From positions 13,617,921 through 13,681,920 of the forward strand of contig CM077005.1 of assembly GCA_039090855.1 (NCBI GenBank): a DNA stretch of 64,000 bases. Reading direction: 5' to 3'. Each line of letters opens with the position of its first letter. Positions within the stretch are counted from its first letter, which is position 1. Shown one piece after another: positions 47,151 to 58,684 of the stretch. The notes under the pieces were generated by a model. That model had not been told where the DNA came from, ran no database searches, and saw nothing but the letters and a program-made list of their open reading frames with translations. A program made the position numbers and the translations under genes. This stretch comes from Macrothele yani (Eukaryota > Arthropoda > Arachnida > Araneae > Macrothelidae).

Positions 47151-50100
47151 CAGGGCTCGATTTCGACCAGTAGTTAGTAGCAAATTGCTAGCAAGCAAAG
47201 GCATTTTGCTAGTGATAAAAAGTGGTTCCAGCAAAAGTTGCTAGAGTAAAAATTTTGAATGTTTTAGTGTGAACTGCAATTTTGAATGTTTTAGTGTGAA
47301 CTGCCACTGCATTTTGTGTATGGAATATTTTAGACACATGCAGAAAGGAACAACTGCTTTCTGGAAATGAATGTTTCTTGAAAAGTACAAACATTATATA
47401 AAAACATTTTAGCACTAGTAGAAATATCCAGTATATTTTCTTTATCCACTTCTGCATGTGAGGTTGGGTTCAGTTTCACGAAGATAATCCAAGTCAGGGG
47501 TTAAAATTCAGGGCGGGACGGCGGGATTCCAACCGAAATAAAGTTGTTAGGCGGCAGTCTCCCGCCTTATGAAATTTAAAGAAAAAGTTATATACATAAA
47601 TAGAAAATTTTTGGTCGGTTTTTGGACCACTCACAAAATTTGCGTGTTAAAAACATATCTTTTATAAACATACGTGCTTTAGAAACGGACCGTTCGTAGT
47701 TCCAAAAATTGCAATCGAATACATCGTTCATGTTGGGAACATAATCAGTTTATGGACCCGTGAATCGGCTGCCATGCAGAACCGCATCAGCACTTCATTT
47801 TGCACATTGCGGCCTGTTACGAATCAGACATGAGATAGTTCTTCGGATTTGGGGAAGTCCGGTTTTTTTTTTTTTGTTTTTTTTTTTGGTTGTTTTTTTT
47901 TTTGCCACATTTTGGTTATATTTGAGATTGATGGAAAAAAAACTGAACATAATGTTTTATTTTCAGAGGATTAGTGGGGGAGAGGGGAGATCTCGTTTTC
48001 CATCTGGGGAACGGTATTCCATTTTTCACAACTTTCGAAAACGAAAGTTAAACGGAGTGAAAAAAAATTCCCACAATCGCAATTTCTTTTTCTCGCGAAG
48101 TTTCTTCTGTCCAGTGTTATTAAATATCAACTTATTGCATAGATGTTTGTTTTTCAGCTTGAAAGTGTAGACAACAATTTCCGATAACAAAAGTTCGACG
48201 GAGCAAAAATTTCCTTGTAAACTTTCGGCATGAGTTTCTTCCGCGGATTTGAGGAACTCTGACTTCGTTATCATTTGCGTCGCTCAGCAGAATGACGCAA
48301 ATTATGACAAAGAAGTCAGAGTTCTAATATTTTTTTATTCTTTATAAAATATTTTTTCTTCTGCTGAAAGGTTACGTTATAATACACACGTGAAAATATT
48401 TTTAGCAAATTTGAAGTGGGGGGCTCATTTTGAAAAAAAATTTGCTTTGTTTAATAAAAATGTGGCCTCATTTTTCACGTCTTTTGTTATTAAATTGAAA
48501 AAAAAAGTGTTCTTTTAATTCTAAAAATATGCAGAAACAAGTTGTTCCCAAATGTATGGATCATGCAGACCATTTAATAAAAAAATTATGTGGCTGCAAC
48601 AGTTAGTTGTGAAGTTATGAATTTTTTTGACCTACAGTATAGTTGTGACAGCTCACAGTGCGAAAACTTCAAAGGTAGAGCTACCCAATTTTTAAAATGG
48701 CATTACTCAAGATCTACTGGACCGACTGACCTAAAATTTTAACTGGTTTCTTATCTCACCAGTACAATACTTTGTACCAATTTTCACAAAAATCTGAGAT
48801 GGGTGGGTGACATCTCATGAAAATGCTGGGTGATTGGACATGGAATGACCCGGTCCTGAATAATTGTTAAATGTTATTTTCCCTCTATAAATAGTTGTAA
48901 AGAGAAAAATTCGACATTCCTCATATCAGAAGAATGGTTAAATCAACCAAGTCCCAATTATGTGAACTGTAAACATCTCATACATAGTATTAAAGATATA
49001 TTTTTTTTTTCAGTGCTGAAGAGAAACATGTTCAAAAATAAATTAGTTGACCCTTGTAATACTAAACTTCCACATCAGTGAAGGTTTATTTTATCTTTTG
49101 TGATTATTAAGATAGACTTCCGCCACAATGGAACTCTTTTTAAAGAAACTTGTGTAGAATCTGAATCTATGAAGCAACACACACAAGTTTTGGTACCTCC
49201 TTTCAAACGCCTGGCATACCGGTTTTTTTTTTTTTTTTTTTTTTTTTTATGGAATATTCACTATTCAAACATCGCTGTAAAAAATGAAGAGTATATGTAC
49301 CAATGTCCAAAGTTTTCTAACTGTATTATAAGCAACAATCTGCACACATTTCCATTAGTGTCATAAGGCTTTTTTGCAAGTGAGTCTTGTGTTAAGTTTA
49401 ACAAATGTACCACGTGAACGTCGCTTTAGCATACACAAAACAAAATTCAGTCAAAATTTAGAGATTCACTGAGCAAAAAAATCTTAATGCATATTTCTGA
49501 AATTGGACCAAATAGACCCTCAGAAATAAAAGCTGATTAAAGCTTGTTAACTTTGGCAAGGAATGAAAGACATACATATATACTTCAGGAGCAATTTTAT
49601 GATATCAGTGTACTGCAAAAAGAACAACTCTAGTTTTGTAAAATGAATCATGGTAATTTGTATTAGATTGAATGTAGTAAATTTTTGATCTAATTCACCT
49701 GTTTGTTTTAAGGACCAAGCATAGCTTATACTGTTTGAAAAATTACTACTGTTTTCCAGAGTCTTAACATTATTAAGTCACATATTCAAAACTCCCCACC
49801 TAAAATTTTCAATCCCCTCCATTTACAAATACAAGTAGGGAGACTCCCTTCCATTTCAAATTTGAATTTTAACCCCTGCAAGTTGATTGGAGGGGCAGTT
49901 TAAACTTATAAACACTAAATGCTCTCATGAGTTTCGAGGTTGAAAGTCCGTCTGAAGACAAGTTTGACCATAGGCCTGCTGTTTTAAAGTGTAATGATGA
50001 AAAGACCTGAAACCCAGATCGTAAACCATATGGAAAATAACTTTTAAGAGTTTAAATAGTGTTCTTGAACTTTGTGAATGAAGTTAAATAAAAAAAATGT

Positions 50101-50380
50101 TTTTTTTAAATATTTGCATTTGAATTAAATTATTAGAATTAAGCAGTCAGATCAGGAAAAGGTGAGTTATATCTAAATATTTGTAACCTTTTCAGCATTA
50201 AATGTGACAGTTACAGGGGTGAAATCAAAATGTCATGATTGACTAATGGAGGGAGACATGTTAAAAGTTTCTTTTGTTTAATGTTAATAAACTTTTGCTA
50301 GTAGATAATGCAATTTGCTAGTAAAAATAAGGTCACTAGCAATTGTTGCTACTAGTAAAAGAAAACGAAATCAAGGCTTG
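47151..50380. mobile_element. 3.2-kb hAT-like element inserted in a Tc1, 8-bp TSD
   Basis: Left end CAGGGCTCGATTTCG, right end by complement CAAGCCTTGATTTCG. Flanking ATGTGGAA (47143-47150) and ATGTGGAG (50381-50388). Subterminal regions repeat GCTAGTAG/TTGCTAG words. No transposase seen. It holds a further element at 47495-49878, leaving about 0.85 kb of its own DNA, so it is a non-autonomous hAT. Confidence 0.85.
47495..49878. mobile_element. 2.4-kb DNA element nested in the hAT-like element
   Basis: Termini CAGGGGTTAAAATTCA and its exact complement TGAATTTTAACCCCTG, with CAAGT repeated on both sides (47490-47494 and 49879-49883). The interior contains an inverted copy of the ~340-bp repeat (47940-48240) but no recognised protein. 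Class unknown; TIR start CAGGGG suggests hAT-like, although a 5-bp duplication is short for hAT. Confidence 0.75.
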
Positions 50381-50388
50381 ATGTGGAG

Positions 50389-51345
50389 CCATGCTGACTG
50401 CAGTGCATCTGACAGCTGCTGCAGTGTGAGTGGTGGAGGATCCATAGAGCGAACAACACGATCGAGGTGGTCCTACAGATGCCCAATTGGGTTTAAGTCT
50501 GGGGAATTAGGGGTCAGGGAAGTACTTTGAAGTCTTCATCGTGCTCTTTCAACCATTTTCAGACATTTCTAGCTGTGTGACACGTCACATTGTCATGCTG
50601 GAAGATCCCATCTGCCCCAGGGAAGATAATCAGCATGTATGGGTGTACGTGGTCTGCAAGGATGGATTCATAACGATTTCAGTCCATATTGCCTTCCACA
50701 GGAATGGGTGGACCCAGGGAATGCCACAAAAACATTCCCCAGACCATAACGCTGCCCCACCAGCTTGTGTTCTTCCAGCAATGATTGCAGAGTGTTTGTT
50801 CTCCGATGTTTCTCATCGGAGAAGGCAATACTTTGCCGATCAGCGGAGGTCCAATTCCGACACTGCCATGAAAATATAAGCCTTTTCTGCCGAAGAAACT
50901 TCGTTAGCATAGATGCAGTGATTATCCATCTGCATCGGAGTCCCATACGCAACAAGGTTTGCTGAACTGTTGTTTTAGACACACTTGCGGTAGCTCCCTG
51001 GTTCATTCGGCCAGTGAGTTGCTCCACTGTAGCGTGTCGATCGGCCCTCACGTATCTTCAAAGCCGATGTTCACCTCTCACATCAATGGCACGTGGTGCT
51101 TCGCAGTTTCCACATCGCTTATTCGCAATGGTGCCATTTCTCCAATCAAGGTACACTTTAACCACAGCAGCACGCGAACAGTTCGTAAACTGTGCTGCTT
51201 CAGAAATACTGCCACCCTTGGCCCGAAAGCCGATAATCATCCCTTTTTGCAAATCTGATAAATTGCTCATTTTATCCATGACAGCAATGAGTGATATGTT
51301 TTCAGAATTCCTACAGCACACCTTATTATCTCTCCAAGCCAGCTA
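50389..51345 (-). pseudogene. Tc1-like DD36E transposon copy 2, main part
   Basis: Same family as 31446-32668. The N-terminal block reads NLSDLQKGMIIGFRAKGGS, EAAQFTNCSRAAVVKVYLDW and GNCEAPRAIDVRG. Next come ATVEQLTGRMNQGATASVSK and LLRMGLRCRW, then decayed catalytic sequence to the hAT insertion at 50388. Frameshifts are present. The outer ~80 bp of the 5' end are missing at 51345, where Penelope-like sequence starts. Confidence 0.85.
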
Positions 51346-51369
51346 TTGACAACTGGAAGCGAAAAATGA

Positions 51370-51713
51370 TCAATACTCGATAAAGCAGGAGTATACAGTA
51401 TACCAACAAAATACTCTACGGAAACGAAAGGAACTGAAGAAAAGAATAAAATATACATAGGAAGTACTAAAAGAAGATTTAGGACCAGGTTGGGAGAGCA
51501 TATATCCAACTGGAACAAAAAAGAGAACAAAACATCTTTAATTCAACATTGCATTGAAAATGAAGCTGTCCCAGATTGGCCGGAAGCAAAATTAATAACA
51601 TCACATAAAACAAAGACTCAAATTTTAACATTGGAAGCGGTGATGATAGAAAAAACTAAAGAGACAAATTGGAATTATAATGACCCAATGGATCTTCCAT
51701 ATGCTTGGAGATA
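51370..51713 (+). pseudogene. Penelope-like element, GIY-YIG endonuclease fragment
   Basis: Reads AGVYSIPT, an insert, NKIYIGSTKRRFRTRLGEH, then HCIENEAVPDWPEAKLI, LEAVMIEK and ends WNYNDPMDLPYAWR plus stop. GVY-x-IYIG with the following R-x-x-R-x-x-EH and E of LEA form a GIY-YIG nuclease domain, the C-terminal endonuclease of Penelope-like retroelements. The reverse transcriptase part is absent. The 3' flank to about 52120 contains AGAAGACTACGAAATGGTAGT and GAAACTAG, typical of the family's 3' region. Confidence 0.78.
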
Positions 51714-52429
51714 ACTTACAACAGAAAAAGAAAAAGACCATAATAAAAATAAAAAGTACAGAAACAAGATAAATTATAAGTCTATCGACAAACAGAAAAT
51801 GGCGACACCTGAGGAATTACAATCGGGGACAAATTCGGACGATGCAATTAGAAACCCGCACGACATGAGGTGCGCAGTCAAACCGAAATCCGAATGTGAG
51901 GTGGTTCTGCCGACGTGGAACTTTTGACTCTGCCAGTGAATTTGAGATGGGTGGCCAAGAAACAACATGAATGATGAATGAACATCATTTATACGCACTG
52001 AAGAAGACTACGAAATGGTAGTTGAAACTAGTATGGGAATTTGGTGCTACGGGAAACGAAGATCGCAATACAAGATATTTCTTACCAATTTGACTCCCCT
52101 TCAACATACGGTTCGGAATATTTAGTTATTTTAATGTTCTTAAATATCATCTTTTAAAAAACGACAAAAAGAGTGATGCCCATTTACTGACCATTTGAAG
52201 ATTTCATTACAATAGACTACAAAGGACTCTGAAATATCTTGGAATGCTTCATGACTTTTTAACAACTTATAAAGACTACAAAGGACTCTGCAATATCCAG
52301 GCATGCTTCATGACCAAATGTGAGTAACATTTTGAAACTTTTATTATCTATTTATTTCTATATTATAAACGTTTCCCGAAAGCATTTCAACAATAACGTG
52401 AGAAACAGTAAATAATGCAACAACAGAAT

Positions 52430-52620
52430 TGTTGACATTTATGTATAATATGGATGAATCTGGTTTGTTTCATACGATGAAACCCAATTTCAAACAAAAA
52501 TGAGAAAGGTTGCAACAGAGATAAAAGACAGAACGACAGTTTACTATGTAACTTGCTAATGATACTGATAAACCGAGTATCGATGATATAAAAAAAAATT
52601 TAAGAATCGCATTGTTTTAT
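52430..52620 (+). pseudogene. Tigger/pogo-type transposase fragment
   Basis: Short plus-strand remnant: YNMDESGLFHTMKPN, then stops, then KDRTTVYYVTC-like sequence. NMDESGLF is the first-aspartate motif of pogo/Tigger (DDE_1) transposases. It is in the opposite orientation to the copy at 53150-54530. Confidence 0.6.
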
Positions 52621-53149
52621 GAATTTTCATCATGAACTTGACTTTAATCACTGTTTTTATACCTGCCTAACATTGGTGAGAACCTTGTCAGTAGTAACTA
52701 GTATTATTGTGTGGCATATTCTTTTTTACGAAACCACCATAAAAAAATTGTAAACCATAATTTTGGGTAAATAAGCTGCACCGGCATACCCCACAGCGAT
52801 AAAAAAGGGACGGAATAAAAAAAAATCAACAGAAACGTTGCATCTCTGTATATCCTACACCTTCACAGTAAGGTGAAATAGTACCACGGCGGAATCTTGA
52901 AAACATTACATAGATAAAAATATAGTAATTGATCTTTCAAGTAATAAATAAAAATATCAAACAAACTAATCTTAAGGATAACGCTTCTCCTACTACATAT
53001 TTCATTAAAATTTACTCAAAGAATTCATAAGGCGTTTAAAACCAATTATAAAACTTTTATACCTCAAGAATTTAAAAAATACATACACAATATTATGCAT
53101 TCTGAATATATGTGGGTACACATAGTTTTTCAATCAAATCCATCAAAAT

Positions 53150-54530
53150 CAGAAACTTCACTGTCCGAATTAAAAAGTTTTAAAAGCTCATTATCTAAAA
53201 CTTTGGGGTAGTCCACATCACTTTCACTGTATTCTGGTGTTTCACCGTAGTTTTTAGAAATAATGTTTGCTTCAGTGAAGCCCGAAATAATTGTCAAAAT
53301 TTTGATGGTTTTCCAGAATTCAGATACCCATTTGCGACTTCCTCATAGGTAGCTTTTCTCCTTCTGCCACTATTCATGAATAAATGTACATTCCTTCACA
53401 CATCCATTCCTCCCAATGCTTTCTCATTTCACTTTTAAAAGCTTTGTTTATGACCAAGTCAAGAGGCTGCAAAATCTTAGTCCGCCCTCCGGAAATCACT
53501 GCCAGTGTAGCCGAGACTTTTTTACACTTCAATTTCACTGATTCCATCAAATGGGTACGCATGGAATCAACAATCAATGTTCCACGTGGCTGGGAAAATG
53601 TGCCTTTTCTCTTGGGCCACACTTCGTTCAGCAAGTCCAGCAATATCTCTTCACACATCCAATCCATCCCTTCTCATTTAATATCTCTTCACACATCCAA
53701 TCAACCCCTTCTCATTTGTGCGGATTAACACATCTGTTGGAGAATTTCCTTTAGGAATAGTTTTTCTTTTATATATCAAAATAGGTTTCAATTTATATCC
53801 ATTGGCAGCGCAGGCTAACATGCACATAAAAGAACATGCACATAAAAGATGTCTTCTCATTTCCCGTGGTTACCAATATACCCTTTATTATCCACAGTTC
53901 TATTTGGGGGCAATCAAAGATTAGGGGTACTTCATCCATGTTAATGATGCTACCTTCCATAAATTTCTGCTCTTTAATAACTTTGTGCTCATAATCCAGA
54001 AAAGAAGCACGTTTCTCTTTCCAGTCAGTCAGTCAGTAGTGCCTGCCCTACGGTAGTCTTCATTCAAACAGAGAGCTTCTTTCTCCTTATAAATCTGTAG
54101 CACCAGTTACGGCCACCTTTGAAGTGCTTGAAACCCAACTGTTCAGCAATTAATTTCACTTGTACATGAGTTCAAACTGTAGAGACTGGCAGACCTTTGT
54201 CTCTCTGTTTCTTTATCCACTTTTCTAAATTCGTCTCTAACACTAGCCAAGCTACAGCTCTTCTCCTTTGCGGTCTTTTGAGTCTCAGCATTTTCTCCAA
54301 AGTCTCGTTTTCTGATCTTCATCTGCGAACCCAGCGCTCATCAATGTCATGCTCTCTGCATGCAGATCTATTACCTATTTTTTCAGCCCTTTTGCATACC
54401 ATTAGCTTAAAATTATTAAGAGAAGTATAACTTCTGCATTTCATCATTTTACTTTCCATGATAACCGTAGAATTATGCCTACTCAAGAAAATGCGATTTG
54501 GCAAACTGAATGCAACTAACACATGTCACT
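53150..54530 (-). pseudogene. Pogo/Tigger-type transposase pseudogene
   Basis: Minus-strand remnant with domains in order. N-terminal psq-like HTH: RSYTSLNNFKLMVCKRAEK, then GNRSACREHDIDERWVRR (54440-54319). CENP-B-type HTH region with frame breaks. Core NMDEVPLIFDCP (first D, near 53915), then TVMLACAANG-like sequence and NEKG (53860-53700). Next TLIVDSMRTHL (second D) and AVISGGRTKILQPLDLVINK (53580-53440). A tail follows with RRRKATYEEVAN-like sequence (near 53350). Numerous stops. Same superfamily as CENP-B and jerky. Element ends were not located. Confidence 0.82.
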
Positions 54531-55004
54531 GACAAAATTTGCCCGTGCCATCCGAGTTGTTGACTAATGACAATCAATCTTGGCTGGTAGTCGAATATCC
54601 CGTTTCAAGAGGGAAGAGAAAGCGAAGCTGATGACATCACAAGTTCACAGAGTTAGTTGCTCAGAGCATGAAACAAGTGCAATCCTTGCTAACAAGATCA
54701 ATTCCCTGTGAAGTTTCCCTGCCACGAATTTTTTCAGAGTTTTATTGGACATCACTTTTCTTACCTGTCCCACCTCAATTACATAACCTATTATTGTCAC
54801 GTCTTGTTTAAAAAGAGAGTGGGTGGATTTATTGCACATGGCAGTAACATTGTTAATCTATTCCATCTATATTAAGATATCTTCCAGCGGGGAAAAAAGA
54901 ATGGAACAGGCCAAAACTTTTTGGTGCCATATACGCCGCCATCTGTATAAGTTGCCCGGGCCGAAAATTTAATTTTCAACTCATATATGCCGATGCTTAT
55001 CTAC

Positions 55005-55240
55005 CTGAAATTACAGTACAATAAACAAGGACACTAATGAAACAAACTTAGCATGTGCAAAATACAAAGTTGATTCTCCTGACGAGAGCACAATAGGTAA
55101 CATTGCAAGATTTAAGTTCGAAACTTCCACCAGTAAAAATCCGTCAGATGTGTTCAGAATTCCACAACGCTTGACGGATGTGAATTCCAAACAAGTGAAT
55201 GCGCAGTGCATGAACCTCCTCTTCCCATATGATCTCTAAA
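55005..55240 (+). other. Unassigned open stretch, possible exon
   Basis: About 75 codons stay open on the plus strand, in a region otherwise full of stops, and have balanced composition: CAKYKVDSPDESTIGN, IARFKFETSTSKNPSD and VFRIPQRLTDVNSKQ. A possible acceptor (AAATTACAG) precedes it and a possible donor (CAA|GTGAAT) lies near 55193. I recognise no family. The NIARFKFE word is loosely like the RFRF region at SMARCAD1 N-termini, but the strand is opposite to that gene, so I do not assign it. Confidence 0.3.
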
Positions 55241-55689
55241 ATTCCTGTTTATGGCAAGACGAGACCAAAGAAGCTGAATTATTTTAACTGGGTGAAAAAT
55301 CAAAACATCCAGCAAGAATACAGACTACTCTACTGTCAGTGTATATGTTGTTGACTGCTGCTGCACAGCATCCATTGCTTAATTTTTTCTTTCTGCTGAT
55401 TTCTTTCTCTCTTTATTTCTTAATTGTCACTTCTCTTTCTTTTCTCTTTTTTATGCCCTCTGATAAGAAAAATTTCATCCATCAAGCTAAAAGAACTTTC
55501 GGCCTGAGGACCATGAGCGTATGATATCAAAACAGTTTCAGATAAATGGTGTAACTTAGAGAACATTAATACTTTTGAATGCCATGCATCATTTTTTACA
55601 AATTTTCCAACTTCGTCACTTCAGTTTGCGTGAATTTCCCACTCCCTTATCAAGCTTAAATGCAAAAACTTATGGTACGGGGGATATTT

Positions 55690-56400
55690 AACAACACAGG
55701 AGAGTGGGAACATCGCACGGGAGGAGGGTAGTGATTACAGGAGAAACCTTAGCTCAGTCCGACTTCTGTTTAGGGAATTTCTTCCCCTACTTTCAAAGCT
55801 GATATAAAAATATTTATGCAGTAAAATGACATTTAACAATAATACTGGACAAAGGCAACATTGCGAGAAAAAAGAAATTACAATTACGGAAGAAATCTGA
55901 ACTCCGTACACCTTCCATTTTCGAAAGCTTCATAAAGATGAAATTCCACACTTCGACGAGCACCCCACGCACCAACCACGTAAAAATTTCCATTCACTTG
56001 CGCATTGATCTCGTAAATGACCAAAATAATAACGAACAAAGCAGAATTCCTCGAATTTGTGGAAGAATTTCATGCCTTAAGATTACGGGGAAATTTTCGC
56101 AGCATCTAACTTCTGTTTTCACAAATTGTTCCCTACAGTTTCAAGCTGAAATATGTACAAACACTTATGCAATACAATAATATTTAACAAGAACACTGGA
56201 CACAAAGGCAACATCGGGAGAAAAAAATTACAATTACGGTAAAAATTTTTACTCTGTTTAACTACCGTTTTCGAAAGTTTTGAAACACGAAATACCTGCC
56301 CAGCTGGAAAACGACCACGAACCAAATTCTCTTAAGTTTTGCATCGATCTTCAGAATGATCTAAATGATGACACAAAAAGTGGAATTCCACGAATCTGCT
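55690..56400. repeat. ~340-bp tandem repeat, locus 2
   Basis: Two units: GGCAACATTGCGAGAAAAAA near 55852 and GGCAACATCGGGAGAAAAAA near 56206, period about 350 bp. They share TTTCAAGCTGAAATA, CTTATGCAATA and CATCGATCT words with the loci at 10690-11540 and 61260-62010. Confidence 0.75.
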
Positions 56401-56736
56401 TAAGAATCTTGTGTATATCATAAAATAGCAAAATAAAAATAAAAAAAATAAACAAAACAGAAATTTGTAGAATCCATAATTTTCGTCAGTGAGTTCCGTG
56501 GTCAGACAACTAAATCCATAGAAACTATGGACATTCCATAGTAGTTGGGATTTCACAGGTATGTGTTTTCAATCCCTACAATTCTCAGAATTAGAGATCT
56601 GATACACAAGAACACCATGAAAAAAATACAGGATTACACCATATAATACAAATTTTAAAGATGACAATCCGATTTTTGGTGTAAATGCGACAAGGATGGT
56701 ATGTCTGGTAATATCCGAAAACTTGAAAATTTCATT

Positions 56737-56809
56737 GTCCTGGAGCGGGACTCAAACCCGCGTCTTCCAGATAGCGCCCAGGCATGCTAACCACTACATA
56801 ACCCAGAAC
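56737..56809 (-). ncRNA. tRNA-like head of SINE unit 1
   Basis: 73 nt with a 7-bp acceptor stem (GTTCTGG/CCAGGAC), A-box-like TAGTGGTTAGCATG and B-box-like GGTTTGAGTCC. Probably a pol III promoter-bearing SINE head. Not called a tRNA gene because the anticodon loop lacks the expected U33. Confidence 0.6.
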
Positions 56810-57066
56810 GACCAAGTCTCAAGTTTCTGATTTATTTGAATATAACCATCACAGGATTCGTTAGTCAAAGCAACCGGCATTCATTTTTGGCGAATCTGAA
56901 GGTTAAGAATCATATCCCGTGATTGCCCAGAGGAACAGAATAAATCATGAAAGAAATATGGGATTACACCATATAATACAAATTTTGAAGATGACAATCC
57001 GATTTTTGGTGTGAATGTGACAAGGATGGTAAGTCTGATAATATCCGAAAACTTGAAAATTTCATC

Positions 57067-57139
57067 GTCCTGGAACAGGACTCAAACCCGTGTCTCCCAG
57101 ATAGCGCCTGGGAATGCTAACCACTAAACCACCCAGAAC
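57067..57139 (-). ncRNA. tRNA-like head of SINE unit 2
   Basis: 73 nt; same acceptor stem as unit 1, anticodon-like stem CCCAG/CTGGG with loop GCGCTAT, and T-arm-like ACGGGTTTGAGTCCTGT. Lies 14 bp from the mirror point of the array. Confidence 0.6.
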
Positions 57140-57433
57140 GACCAAGTCTCAAGACACGGGTTCGAGTCCCGTTCCAGGACGATGAAATTTTCAAGTTTTC
57201 GGATATTATCTGACTTACCATCCTTGTCACATTTACACCAAAAATTGGATTATCTTTCAAATTTGTATTACACGGTGTAATCCCGTATTTCTTTCATGAT
57301 TTATCTGCTTCTCCGGGCAATCACAGGATAGGATTCTTAACCTCCAGATTCGCAAAACATGAATGCCGGTTGCTTCGACTAGTGAATCCTGTGATGGTTA
57401 TATTCAAATTAATTGGAAACTTGAGACTTGGTC

Positions 57434-57510
57434 GTTCTGGGTGGTGTAGTGGTTAGCATACCCGGGTACTTACTACCTGAGAGACGCGAGTTCGAGTCCC
57501 GCATCAGGAC
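57434..57510 (+). ncRNA. tRNA-like head of SINE unit 4
   Basis: 77 nt on the plus strand: GTTCTGG ... TCAGGAC stem, GTGTAGTGGTTAGCAT and GAGTTCGAGTCCCGC boxes. The B box is closest to consensus among the copies. Confidence 0.6.
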
Positions 57511-58577
57511 AATGAAATTTTCAAGTTTTCGGATATTATCCGACTTACCATCCTTGTCACGTTTACACCAAAAATCGGATTGTCATCTTCAAAATTTGTA
57601 CACAAGAGCATGTCTGTTTTATTTCTTCCTTATACTGCCATTCAATCAGTTTGAACCCCATTTTTTTTTTTTATATACAAACCTCTTTAAACCACCACCC
57701 TCACTTACTGCCATTTCAGCATGAGAACAAAATATGGTGGTTTAACAAGACTCCACTGTGCTTATGTAAGTCTCAATATAGCAAAAGGTAAAATGTAACA
57801 ATTGCCAAAAGCCTAAGCCAGGTGGCCATTAGATTCTGACTACTCATCAGCCACTGGGAGGGATCATAGCGATCATTCAGAAAAAAGTAGAAACGAAAGT
57901 AGGAATCTCCCTCCAAAAAAAAGTAGGAATTTTCAGAATGTACTACAAAAAGCAAATTAATGTATACCAGTGCAAATTGACCCACAGAAGGTACATTTCC
58001 CATGATGCACTGCACTGCCATAAAATTTAAGAAATTCTGTTTGAGCTGTGGTCCCACATGAATGTTTCAGAAGTAAAAATATAATGATCCACAGATGCGT
58101 TGAGGGTGATAAGTTTTCTGATGTGCTTAACTATGTGAGAAACAGTGAAATACTGGCAATTCAGAGATATGATTGCTGTGTTAAAATAGTAAAAATAATC
58201 CATCTTTTCTGAAATGCCTCTTTTTGAAGAATAGCATTAGAGATTTAACAATAATCTGCTTGGGAATATTCTAGTTGGATAATGCTTACTTAGGCATTCC
58301 GTTTCTAGCGATTAAATGCATGTAAAAATGAATGGTAGCATTTTCCAATTGATTTCTAAGTCGGAATATGAACTGTTAATATGAATAATATGCTATTGCA
58401 CTTTTATGAAAAAGTTTAGGAGTCCAACTTCAGTATGTTGCAGTTGGTATTAGTATCTGAAACTTGTAATTATACTATCATTAATATCTGAAAATGTATA
58501 AGATATTGCAGTTGATTAATTCTAAGCATCTAGCCAAAAAAATTAGCTTAGTGCAGCAATACATGGAAAATTCATTG

Positions 58578-58684
58578 TAACCTCAGATGAATATATTTAT
58601 CATGAAATTCTGTCTCACATGTTATAATTTCAATGTGTGAAACAGAATTTCATGATGATAGATATATATTCATCTACGAGGTTA
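58578..58684. repeat. Long hairpin (~45-bp arms)
   Basis: TAACCTC ... GATGAATATAT ... CATGAAATTCTGT pairs with ACAGAATTTCATGATGATAG ... GAGGTTA; the loop is about 15 bases (centre near 58631). A few mismatches and bulges, as in microRNA precursors. Confidence 0.75.

Larger units (their letters stand above)
56615..57600. repeat. Palindromic array of tRNA-derived SINE units
   Basis: Four related units: two on the minus strand (56615-56945, 56946-57153) and two on the plus strand (57154-57309, 57310-57600), mirrored about 57153. Each full unit has a tRNA-like head, then AATGAAATTTTCAAGTTTTC, a ~110-bp body (CCATCCTTGTC, ACACCAAAAATCGGATT) and an end at TGTAATCCCGTATT. The mirror point lies inside a tRNA-like head, so the two inner heads are partial. 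No other retroposon hallmark (poly-A, TSD) is clear. Confidence 0.8.

Noticed and set aside
56737..57510. Genuine tRNA genes
   Set aside because: Cloverleaf-like with A and B boxes, but no U33 in the anticodon loop, several copies with SINE-type tails and mirror arrangement; treated as SINE heads.
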